NCBI RefSeq assembly: GCF_003369915.1
Contig: NC_046677.1
Location: 16,058,001-16,122,000, forward strand
DNA length: 64,000 bases
Direction: 5' to 3'
Origin: Drosophila miranda
Lineage: Eukaryota; Arthropoda; Insecta; Diptera; Drosophilidae
Shown here: in pieces, positions 13,801 to 22,811 of the stretch
How positions within the stretch are numbered: the first letter of the stretch is position 1
How the letters are laid out: each line of letters opens with the position of its first letter
Program-made: the position numbers and the translations under genes
The notes under the pieces: generated by a model
Seen by the model: the letters and a program-made list of their open reading frames with translations, nothing else
Told to the model about the DNA's origin: nothing
Database searches by the model: none

Positions 13801-14747
13801 AAAATGTTCATTTATGGAGTTTAAGGAACGCTTGACAGAATGAATAGGATTGTGGCAAATACATACATCAATGGGGATAGGGTTGGGTATAAATACGGAC
13901 ATATGTATAGGATACGAAAGGTGAAGGGCCCTTGGGAGATGCTGAACTGAAGAACTATTTCCAAACAGCAATATCTTTTATTTTAAATGGGGATTTAACA
14001 TTCTCTCTCTATCATATACAAATCTTTTGTGTCTTCGTCTCGGCTAATTGCTCATATCAGCGCGAGCGAGTGAGCCAGGGGTTGTCTAGCCTTGGAAAAA
14101 TATTCGTTTTAAGCTTAAAAGCTTTGAGTAGGTCACGATAAAGATTGATCATTAGCTTATTTCTTGAGAAATCATGTACGATCTGGAATCGATCAAGATC
14201 TGGAATTAGAACTTCTAAAAGTGTTCAGTGGAAGCAACTTTTGACTCCATGTTTCCTCCATGGGAGTGTTTCCATTCCATTTGGCAGCTAACTTTCTTCT
14301 CTCACTGTTAACCCACTTCTGGGCCGAAGGATATTCGAAATGAAATTCAGCCGTCAAGGTGATTGTTTTCAAACCTCAAGCGCTTCACTTGGTTTACTTA
14401 GAGGGCCAAGTTTACAGGAGTTGTGCAGTCCGAGACTGCGAGTCCCCCCCCCTTTCGAACACAGCACTCCATCACCGGTCGATGCCGTACTTTTCTATGC
14501 CATTCGTAGGCGTTCAACTTAACTGGCATATACATACATACGTATACGTATACGTATACATTTTTACGGTCAATTGGCGTTTGTTTGTCTGTCGCCGGGA
14601 CCTAGGCCCATGCCATGCCATGTCTATCCTGACCCCAATTCGTGGCCATTGGGCCATCTCCTGTTACTCTGTTTGTTTGCCCAACTCTAATTTGATTCGA
14701 GGCTGAAAAAAAAAAAAAACACCAAGAAGAAACCCAAAGAGATTCGG

Positions 14748-14750
<3 letters not shown>
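10821..14750. other. Gene-poor region with purine tracts and a poly-G run
   Basis: No gene is recognised. GAGGAGAG-type purine repeats at about 11160-11215 and a run of 16 G at 12575-12590 create long open frames on both strands whose residues mirror the repeats. GT-rich tracts occur at about 12175-12190 and 13210-13235. Confidence 0.55.

Positions 14751-14810
<60 letters not shown>
14751..14810. repeat. Long perfect (TG)30 microsatellite
   Basis: Sixty bases of uninterrupted TG dinucleotide make this the longest perfect dinucleotide tract in the window. It lies shortly after a run of about 14 A at 14706-14719. It is probably highly variable in length. Confidence 0.95.
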
Positions 14811-14811
<1 letters not shown>

Positions 14812-15879
14812 CCGCCTGGCGACGAACTTTTGACCGAGCGTAGAGGAAAAGTTTTTAATTTTATTTATTGAAAAGTTTGTCCTGTTATTTATTTGATAGC
14901 CGTGTTGAAAATATGACCAAACACGGTCGCTTGTTGGTCACTCGACTGGCTTAAAGCCACTTTTGCGCCATTTCACTCTGTTTGAGTTGCAGCTGAAGGC
15001 TCCTGGATGTCCAGGACTCCAGGAGGCCTGGCCAACTTTGAGGCCTTCCCCGGATAGTCGGGGCTTCATTAAAAACTCATTGCCACTTGCAAGTTTTCGT
15101 TACGTTTATCATTAGAAGGATCTGTCAACTGTTACGGTTTTACAGTTTTCAACAGTTTTCTGTCGGGGTCGGGGTCGGGGCTGAAAATTCTGAGAAAATT
15201 CGCCAAAAATTGTTTGTTTGCAAATGCAAAACTTTCTCTCTGTCGCTGGGCAAAGCCCATTTAAAAATAGCTTAAGACATGGACACGGGCAGAGACCAGA
15301 GCCAGACCAGGCCGGAGCAGCTCCTCTCCTCTGGCTCTCTGGCACTCTGCTTGAGCAAAGTTTACCAACAGAGCATCATAAATTATGGTTAGTTAAAAGT
15401 TGATACAGCCCAAAGAAAAACATGCTCAAGCATTGATGGTACAGTCGCGTCCTCTAATTAACAGTCGCAGGGATGTGTTTGCCCAGGCAGTTGGCTTTTG
15501 GGATTTCATTTCCGGGCAATGGGACAAATTTAATGCCTCTGAAGTTTTTGTTTGCTGAAGAAATTTTATACGATTTTAATGCGTTCCCAAGTTTTTATAG
15601 GAATTTGCAACCCCCGTTGGCATTGTTGATCAAAATTACGCGAAAAGGTCTGGCCTAAGTACAGTGGTTACTCAGCAATTACAAGAACCTGTCAAGTGCT
15701 TGGCCCAATGCTTTTTTATTATATTTATCTCCTTGGAGACAGTTCGATTGCACCAAAGGGAAGCACAAAGGTGGCAATTTGTTCTTGGGTACCTAGGGGG
15801 TACCCCAATACTCCTTCAGATCTGATTGATTCTTGAGGTAGCGGTGGCACAGGCGGTGGCATTTCACCAAGGGGGCCAT
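14811..15879. other. Intergenic sequence before the inverted duplication
   Basis: No gene is recognised. A short GTCGGG tandem (about 15163-15180) is present. The end of this stretch abuts the left arm of the inverted duplication. Confidence 0.55.
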
Positions 15880-15905
15880 GCATTGAAAAATGTACATATG
15901 TACAA

Positions 15906-15914
15906 ATATATATA
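15906..15914 (+). promoter_or_regulatory. Putative TATA box for the left-arm membrane protein gene
   Basis: ATATATATA lies about 85 bp before the start codon. It is followed by CTCGTTCTCTTTACATAC, which is conserved in the inverted copy at 22261-22269. Conservation across the two arms supports a promoter role. The transcription start itself is not identified. Confidence 0.35.
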
Positions 15915-15998
15915 TCTCGTTCTCTTTACATACTTTGTCTGGCTCAAATTTTTTTGATTGATTTATTTATTTATTTAGTTTTGAATCGAGAAATCAAA

Positions 15999-16636
15999 AT
16001 GTGCTTCGGAGATCTACAAAAAAATACAGTGATAGTCGGAATTACTGCGATAGTATGTTCAATCATCTTTCTAATCCTGGGGTTCCCAAATGGTAAGTAA
16101 ATGATCTTCATATGAGAATGATGCATAACGTAACCTATGTATATCGCGCGCTATTCCATACGCCTAGATGATCTTAGACACTACCTATCTTACGATGTTG
16201 CACCAATTGGGCATACTATAACTATTTTCGTGATGTGGATTCTGATTGGTCTAGCCGCTGCTGCTCTTCTGGTTGGGGCGTTTTTTGCAAGTATATGCCT
16301 TCCGCATCATATGACATCACTAATCTGATTCTTATTTCCTATACAGGAGAATCGTTACATTGTGCTCGCATGGCTCGTCGTAGCTTTCGTGTGCGGAGTC
16401 GTTTTGATCGTTTTTTACATCATATTGGTAACGGAAGCTCACACCGACTATTTTGTTATTATAAGCTCAGTAAGACTTTCCCTCAACATCGGTAAGCCTG
16501 CAGTCAATTGCATTTGCGGGGTCTGACGGAAGAACTTTTTCTTACAGTCCTTTTTGTGATTTGGATTTGGGTGCCACTGGTATACTTTCTGAGCCTCTCC
16601 GGCTATACACCGTTCTGTAGAAAGTCCGAATCCTAG
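15999..16636 (+). CDS. Small four-helix membrane protein, left copy (4 exons, 148 aa)
   Basis: I do not recognise a named gene. Exons are 15999-16092, 16168-16286, 16347-16491 and 16548-16636. The joined frame is open for 148 codons and ends in TAG. Each exon carries one hydrophobic segment: MCFGDLQKNT then TM1 in exon 1, VMWILIGLAAAALLVG in exon 2, IVLAWLVVAFVCGVVLIVFY in exon 3, and LFVIWIWVPLVYFLSL with the tail TPFCRKSES in exon 4. The MCF start, one helix per exon and the size recall small insect multi-pass proteins of unknown function (DUF4728-like), but this is from memory only. Intron 2 keeps the frame only as a GC-AG intron with donor GCAAGT at 16287; the nearby GT would shift the frame. 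The inverted copy at 21569-22179 has the same structure. A poly(A) signal lies at 16690. Confidence 0.8.
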
Positions 16637-16689
16637 GACTCGTAATATATATTACATACATATATAAATTTGGTGTGAATTTTGTATTC

Positions 16690-16695
16690 AATAAA
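16690..16695 (+). terminator. Polyadenylation signal AATAAA
   Basis: AATAAA lies 54 bp past the stop codon of the left-arm membrane protein gene. The surrounding ATTCAATAAATCTTGA is conserved in the inverted copy. Confidence 0.7.
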
Positions 16696-16860
16696 TCTTG
16701 AAGTGTGCCTTCGTCTCCATTTTTCTGCACCGAATAATTTGGATTTGCGGAGCGTAAAGTGTATTGAAACGGCCTAAAAAGCAGCCAACGCCACGCCGTC
16801 CGCGCGCTTACTCATTTGCTGTCTCCCTCTCTCTCTCACACACAGTTCGTCGTGCAATAT

Positions 16861-16876
16861 GTGCGCCCCCTGGCGG
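16861..16876 (-). promoter_or_regulatory. CTCF-like site, left copy
   Basis: On the minus strand this reads CCGCCAGGGGGCGCAC, a close match to the CTCF core consensus (CCASYAGRKGGCRS). It sits in the highly conserved 3' flank of the duplicated gene. The same 16 bases occur on the plus strand in the other arm at 21362, so the two sites point away from each other across the spacer. Binding is inferred. Confidence 0.5.
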
Positions 16877-17104
16877 AGGAGAGCCATGCTGTCTAGGTAT
16901 TGGATATAAACGTAGAGTCGCGGCCGTAGTGCCGACTCATAACGTTCCCCCTAGTTTTTTTGATTCAATAAATCAATTTCTAATTAATACTGTTTGGTAG
17001 TAGCTCGGATTGGCACTCTATGATTTTAGTAGGAGTAGTAGACTCATGACTGCAGTATTACCAATTCAGTTCGCCTTCCACATGCACGTATTTCCGAATT
17101 TTAG

Positions 17105-17203
17105 CCGGTGGTTTATGAGGACCAATCGTACTGGGGCATGATGCTGTACGGCAACGAGATGCTACACACGAGAAATCGTTCTGTAGGGGTCGGTTGTTCG
17201 ATA
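17105..17203 (+). pseudogene. Possible coding relic in the spacer
   Basis: An open stretch of 33 codons begins after a stop codon, contains YEDQSYWGMMLYGNEMLH and ends at TAA. Codons in the middle (GAG GAC, GGC, CTG TAC GGC AAC GAG) look like preferred Drosophila codons. It has no proper start. I recognise no family. It may be an exon remnant or chance. Confidence 0.25.
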
Positions 17204-18733
17204 TAATGCTGGTGACAATCGTTGGCCTTCTCGTTAGTGAGGTAAGGCGCACAGATGGTAGTCGTTTATTTCTTTTCGAGGCGATCACCTCCACCAGTCA
17301 CCAATCAGCAGTAGAGCCAACTAAAATGAAAGGGTTTTAAAGAATTCAAAGAATAAACGCCACACAAATTGCATTCGACAAGTACTACCTTTCAGAGAGT
17401 ACAATAACTTATCAGGTGTTTGCAAAGTACAGAGAAAAAAATATTGATCAAGGAAACGTTCGTGGCGAAGGTTCCTCCAGGGTTACCAAAAATGTTTTAA
17501 TTAATAATGTCTTAAAAATCGCCTAAATTATTATCTTTGGTAAATCATTGCTCATATGGCGGTCGAGGCTAAAACAATCTAAATTTACACTGCTTTATCA
17601 GCTCTTCCCTAAAACAAACTGCTTCGCCGCACTGCTTGCCCCCGAAAGTATGCAATGCTTCATTTAACTTTTTTGCTGCGCATAAAACACTAAATAACAA
17701 AATCGGACTTTTATTTTGTCTAAATCAAACATTAATCTATTTATCTTTTAAATTTGAAGCTTTGGCAATATTTCCGTATTTCGTAATTTCCAAATCTATT
17801 TGATTCTCTGTTTATTTTTTGGCTGTTGTATAGTGGTTTTTTTTTTGGGGGGGAAATTGAAGAAAGCTGAGAGCGAGAAATTTTACATTTTTAATTGCTT
17901 GTTGCGTTTGTTTTGTCAACGACTGGCGACTACCGACTGCCGCTTTTGCTTCTGTTGTTGTTAATCTAATTTACTGCCTGCAACTTTGTCTGCGCCTCAG
18001 CTACGGTTCTCGGTTTGATCATACCCGGGGATTTGGCAAGGACCCAGGGTATACTGCAATAATGTTTAGTCATGTAACAGAAGAAACTGCTGGGGCATCT
18101 ACCGAAGTCTGAACAGGATCCATAGATATTTCTATAGAGCTCCGTTTTCAGAGGAGAACCTATAGAATAGCCAGAGTCTAGAAGATAATAAAAGCTTAGG
18201 GAACAGATACTTATCCTCTTTTGCGGAATATTGTCACAATAATTGCCTCAATAAATTTACGAAGCTTATGACGATATGTTTAGTATTTAATGCCACAAAA
18301 AGGCTACGATCTAGAGCAATCGATCTAGCGAAAATAATATGAGACTTAATCCTAGAAAAGTTGAACATAAAACAATTCTGTACTGATCTGGAGAATATGC
18401 TCTGATCGAATGTTTAAACAAGATGAAATATTCATTCCTATTCATTAATCTGCAATCTGAAAACCGTATCAGGGTATCCCAAAGTCGCAATATTGACTCC
18501 AACCATTCTTATATGTTATTTTGTTTTTTTTTTTGTAGGTTTCTGTTTTTGTTTTTGGGGGTAGGGGTGGGGCACGCATTATGATGGAGGAACATTCTAA
18601 TTAACTTTTGTTTTAGCAAAACTTGAGTGAGGCAAGTGGAGAGCGTGCCGCTTGCCTTTTGCATGTCATAAGGATGAACGAGAAGAGGTCCTGAGCGAAT
18701 GTTCTTGTGTCTAGCAGATACTTGAACAACAAT

Positions 18734-18766
18734 GGGGGGGGGGGGGGAGGGGGGGACTCCCCCCCT
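18734..18766. repeat. G14-A-G7 run followed by C7: palindromic G/C tract
   Basis: Fourteen G are followed by A, seven G, the trinucleotide ACT, seven C and T. The sequence AGGGGGGG-act-CCCCCCCT forms a perfect 8-bp stem with a 3-nt loop, and more C runs follow to about 18780. The G runs could also form a quadruplex. Confidence 0.8.
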
Positions 18767-20786
18767 ACCTCCCCCCCTCCTTGTACACTTATTTATGAAC
18801 TTGTGCCCTGCTGTACAGTAAAATTAACATTGACAAAGCAGCACAGACCCTGTTCTTTGTTCTTTCTCTCTTATTTCATATAATTTCTTTGCTTTTTTCA
18901 GTTTTTCTTGTTGTTTTTGTTTTTCGGCCAGGACAGGCAATTAAATTGCCTTTGTATGTGTATGCTTATTGTTTTTTTTGTATTTTATTTTTTTTTTTGT
19001 TTTTTGTTTTTTGCCATGTGTCATTTTTTGTTGGCTGCTTTTTGCGTCGCTTTTCGCTTTTGTTTGTCTTTGCGCTTATTTGACAATTTTATTCGGTTTC
19101 TATTTTTTGGGTTGGTTCTTTTTATTTTTGTTTTAATTCAACTTTGTTTGCACATAATTTTTCGGAAGCAAGCGTCAGAAAGCAAACAAATGCATGAATA
19201 AATACTCATATAGAACGCACTCAGGGGGCGGTGGGAGGGATGGAGGGATAGATGGGAAGCAAAAGCGAATGACAATGAATGCAAAATGAGTGAATTGTTG
19301 CCTGCTCTTTAGACGTTAACCAGATGTTTTGCAACTCAAAAATGTACAGTCCCTCAGTGTATACAAAAGTCAAAGACGATCCGCTCAAAGCGGGATCTAT
19401 CATTGAATATATTCTCGAACAGGGCACAGGGTATCTAAAGTTTCGGCTACCACTTGGGCTTATAAAAAAGGCAAAAGTCAAATAATAACCGCTCCACCAG
19501 TCGATGTCAGAGGGGATGACATTTTATTTCATTTGATTTGATTTGTTTAGCCGCTGGATGGCTGGCGGGTGGGCGAAAAAAACCGTGACTATTGAAGTTT
19601 AATGATTGATTATATTGTTGCGTTTGCTTTTTGACTCTTCGGTTCACAGCAAACAGCAACAAAGTCAAATGGGAAACAACAAAGGAGTGCGGAATGAGCT
19701 GTTTCAAAGTTGTCTATACCCTGGAAAAATGGTTTCTATAAATGATATGTAATTCCGAAAATTATTAGAGAGTGGAGGTATTATATTTTGTTTCCTTTGC
19801 ACTCCTCAACCAATTTTCCTTCCTCGACCCGCTGTAGATTTGTGTATCTGACCCTGGATTGGTCATACATATCTCTTTCTAGGGTATCCCAATAAAATAA
19901 TGAATTTTCACAGCTAAATACATAGAAATGTTTCTATATGAACAGTTTTGAATGGTTAAAAATTGTTTGTTATTGAATTTGGATTGGTTTTTGATTGGCT
20001 TTAATTCCAATCAAGCATATGAAACGGCATTTTAATTGAAAAATGTGTACAAATTATTCACTAACTAATAGAAGAGTTCGTGTTGAAAGGAACTCTTGGA
20101 ATTTAGATGAAAAGAATTTTTAAATGGAATTTAATGCCCAATCCTGCAGCTCATCTCAGATCCAATGGAACCCCATATTACTCCATAAATCACTATCAAA
20201 AAAATACATTTTTATAAGCCAAAACCCAGAGAAATTGTTAGGAGTTTTCTTCTGAACAAACGACATACACGCTCTGTCAATTTTCGTCTCAATTTCAGCG
20301 AGTTTATCATGGGATAATTTTGCTTAAATATTCAAAATGATTTTCTTTCCGCTCCTTTATTCCTTATCGCCCCCTCTCTGGTGTTACCACTCGGAGCCAA
20401 CAATCAGCACAAAGTTGTCCTCTGGGTAAGCTCTCTGGCATCGACTACTTCAAAGTTACAATCTCTGGCCTTTGATTTGTGCACAAATAACCATAAACAA
20501 ATTACAAATTAATAACATACTTCACTGCTTAGTGCCAGACAGAGACAGCCAGTCAGGCAGTCAGGCAGGCGAGTGTGTGGCAAAGAGGCAAAGAGGGCGT
20601 GGAGTGAGGGAGAGCCATGACCATAACTTGTAGCTATCAAATGTTGCCGATGAGAAACGGCTGAGATAAGAGCCAGAGCGACAAGACCGGTAAGAGGCGG
20701 CTGAGGTAGAGAGGGTAGAAAGATGAGAGTACACTGAGAGAAAACAAGATCTTATAGATTTATCTAGAGATAAAGCTAGGAATAAG

Positions 20787-20787
<1 letters not shown>

Positions 20788-20816
<29 letters not shown>
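20788..20816. repeat. Four tandem copies of AAGCCGT
   Basis: A short heptamer tandem repeat with unit AAGCCGT occurs four times in a row. No gene is associated. Confidence 0.8.
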
Positions 20817-20817
<1 letters not shown>

Positions 20818-21361
20818 AATTTCGAAGCCATAAAGATTTTAAAATTGATATTGCCTAAGTGTTTTTCATAGTGTTAGGGTTAGTAAATATAAAATATATA
20901 ATAAATTTAAATGCAAAAAGTCTGTTGACGATGTTTTTTAACAAAGTAAATACCTTATAGATGATTGTTCTTTCCATATCGAAAAATCTTCAGTATCATT
21001 CATTGTCTTGATAGAACACACTCATATTTTTTTCCAAGTGTAAAAACGAGAGAGCAGAACAACAGCAGGAAGAAGGACAACAGAATGCGGTATAAATTTA
21101 CATATTTTATTGAAAATTGAATAGCGCCGAGCAGTAGCAGCATCAGCACCACCCGCATCACCATCGCCCAACAGCAAATATAACAAAGTTAACAAAATCC
21201 AGAAGAGTATTCCGCTCAACCCCAACCCCACCCAAAAAAAACCAGAGATCCCCAAAGAGCGGGAGATAGAACATAGGAAAAAACGAGGGGGAACGTTATG
21301 AGTCGCTGCTGCGACCGCGACTCTACGATTATACCAAACATCTAGTCAGCATGGCTCTCCT

Positions 21362-21377
21362 CCGCCAGGGGGCGCAC
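21362..21377 (+). promoter_or_regulatory. CTCF-like site, right copy
   Basis: CCGCCAGGGGGCGCAC is identical to the minus-strand site at 16861-16876. The orientation is divergent relative to the left copy. It is a predicted insulator-protein site, based on consensus similarity only. Confidence 0.5.
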
Positions 21378-21542
21378 AAATTGCACGACGAAGAGTGTGT
21401 GAGAGAGAGAGGGAGACAGCAAATGAGTAAGCGCGCGGACGGCGTGGCGTTGGCTGCTTTTTAGGCCGTTTCAATACACTTTACGCTCCGCAAATCCAAA
21501 TTATTCGGTGCAGAAAAATGGAGACGAAGGCACAACTCAAGA

Positions 21543-21548
21543 TTTATT
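21543..21548 (-). terminator. Polyadenylation signal AATAAA (minus strand)
   Basis: TTTATT on the plus strand is AATAAA on the minus strand, 20 bp past the stop codon of the right-arm gene, within the conserved ATTCAATAAATCTTGA context. Confidence 0.7.
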
Positions 21549-21568
21549 GAATACAAAATTCACGATAT

Positions 21569-22179
21569 CTATCTACAGAACAGGGTATCGCCAGAGAGCT
21601 CCCGATAGTATAGCAGTGGCAGCCAAGTCCAAATCACAAAAAAAGCTGTAAGAGAAAGTTGTTCTGTCAGACCCTGCAAATGCAATTGACTGCAGGCTTA
21701 CGTATGAAGACGACAAATCTCAGTGTTCCTGATATAATATAAGAATGTTCAGTAGCTTTCCCTATAAATACGATGTAAAAAACGATCAAAACGATTCCGC
21801 ACGCGAAAACTACGACGAGCCATACCAGCACAATGTAACGATTCTTCTGTATAGGAAATAAGAATCAGATTAGTGATGTCATATGATGCGGAAGGCATAT
21901 ACTTGCCAAAAACACCCCCAGCAGAAGAGCAGCGGCGGCTAGACAAATCAGAATCCATATTCCGAGTTCAGCTTTAATTTTCCAATCATTTTTATAAACG
22001 AACCAATCTTTTTGTTCTATGGAATAGTGCACGATATGCATAGGTTAAGCTATGGATCATTCACGTATGAAGATCATCTACTTACCACTTAAAAATTCTA
22101 TAACTAGGGTGATAATTGCAAATGATATCGCACTTACTCCGGCGAGCAATGCATTATTTTTTGGGTCTTTGAAGCACAT
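21569..22179 (-). CDS. Small four-helix membrane protein, right copy (4 exons, 141 aa)
   Basis: This is the inverted paralogue of the gene at 15999-16636. Exons in transcription order are 22086-22179, 21907-22016, 21702-21846 and 21569-21645. The joined frame is open for 141 codons and ends in TAG. Exon phases and intron positions match the other copy. Each exon contributes one hydrophobic segment, for example IWILICLAAAALLLGVFL in exon 2 and IVLVWLVVVFACGIVLIVFY in exon 3. The N-terminus begins MCFKDPKNN and the C-terminus ends LSGDTLFCR. Intron 2 again needs a GC-AG splice (donor GCAAGT) to keep frame, and its 60 bases are identical to the left copy. Exon 1 shares only about 13 of 31 residues. 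The function is unknown. Confidence 0.8.
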
Positions 22180-22260
22180 TTTGATTTCTCGACTCAAAAA
22201 CTAAATCAAATAAATCAATCAACAAATTTTGAACCTGACAAAGTATGTAAAGAGAACGAG

Positions 22261-22269
22261 ATATATATA
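22261..22269 (-). promoter_or_regulatory. Putative TATA box for the right-arm membrane protein gene
   Basis: TATATATAT on the minus strand, followed by CTCGTTCTCTTTACATAC, lies about 85 bp upstream of the start codon. It matches the corresponding segment of the left arm. The transcription start is not seen directly. Confidence 0.35.
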
Positions 22270-22786
22270 CATTTTTCAATGAATTATCCGTATTGCAGTG
22301 CAAGATGGCTGCTACCTTCCACACAAATCTAATATACCCCCATACTTTTTTTGATTATCGGGTATAAACAGAAAGAAAGAAATGTGAAATACGAAAGAGC
22401 AAGAAAAAGCATCGAATGGAAAGCCGAGCACGATATTAACAAAGAGAACAACGGGCAGAATAGAGGGGTAGACTAGAGGGGTTTCGAATGGGAGAATGAG
22501 GAAGGAGTCATTGGGGGCAGAGCCATAGCTAGATGAAAATATGACAGTAAGTTATATGCCAAAGCCAAAGTCAGGAACAGGAACGGAAGCAGAAACAGGA
22601 TTTACAGAACACACAGAAAAGAAAACCAGAAAACAGACAAAGAGACAAACGGGAAACTTACAAATATATAAATAGGAAAGGGAAAGGAAGAGCACGAATA
22701 AAGTGGAAGCGAATTTACACCGCATACTTGTATATCCTTCGTGAAAAAAAACCTACAACAGAGTGTATTATTGAGGAAACGTTCAA

Positions 22787-22811
22787 CCGCTCATCCGAAA
22801 GCGCTGATCCA
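22787..22811 (+). repeat. Dispersed 25-bp motif, copy 2
   Basis: It begins CCGCTCATCCGAAAG and continues CGCTGATCC, then has AATGACATC about 20 bp further on, a trailing element shared with copy 3. Confidence 0.6.

Larger units (their letters stand above)
15880..16957. repeat. Left arm of a large inverted duplication
   Basis: This segment is homologous, in inverted orientation, to 21276-22281. Homology begins near CATTGAAAAATGTA before the promoter, covers the whole four-exon gene and continues about 320 bp past its stop codon to AACGTTCCCCCT. The 3' flank (about 16730-16957) is very similar between the arms. The spacer is about 4.3 kb. Confidence 0.9.
16958..21275. other. Spacer between the inverted arms, no intact gene
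   Basis: About 4.3 kb lie between the arms. It contains a short coding-like relic (17105-17203), a G/C palindromic run (18734-18766), a T-rich stretch with TTTTTGTTTTT runs (about 18890-19140), and four tandem copies of AAGCCGT (about 20788-20816). No intact gene is recognised. Confidence 0.6.
21276..22281. repeat. Right arm of the large inverted duplication
   Basis: This is the reverse-complement counterpart of 15880-16957. The outer end holds the promoter region and the inner end the conserved 3' flank. Overall similarity is high in the introns and 3' flank and much lower in coding exons 1 and 2. The arm is about 70 bp shorter, partly because of a deletion between the stop codon and the poly(A) signal. 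Confidence 0.9.

Noticed and set aside
13186..13811. Several overlapping open frames of 110-170 codons
   Set aside because: The sequence is C-rich low complexity with GT repeats. Frames overlap on both strands and lack codon bias.
16287..16346. AT-AC (U12-type) intron as an explanation of the frame problem
   Set aside because: ATATGCC resembles a U12 donor, but the acceptor is CAG and a CACTAAT branch site of the common type is present. A GC-AG intron explains the frame more simply.
16235..16495. Alternative 86-codon frame across exons 2-3 of the left membrane-protein gene
   Set aside because: It reads through the conserved 60-nt intron and gives an Arg/Ser-rich sequence, whereas the spliced frame gives hydrophobic helices in both paralogues.
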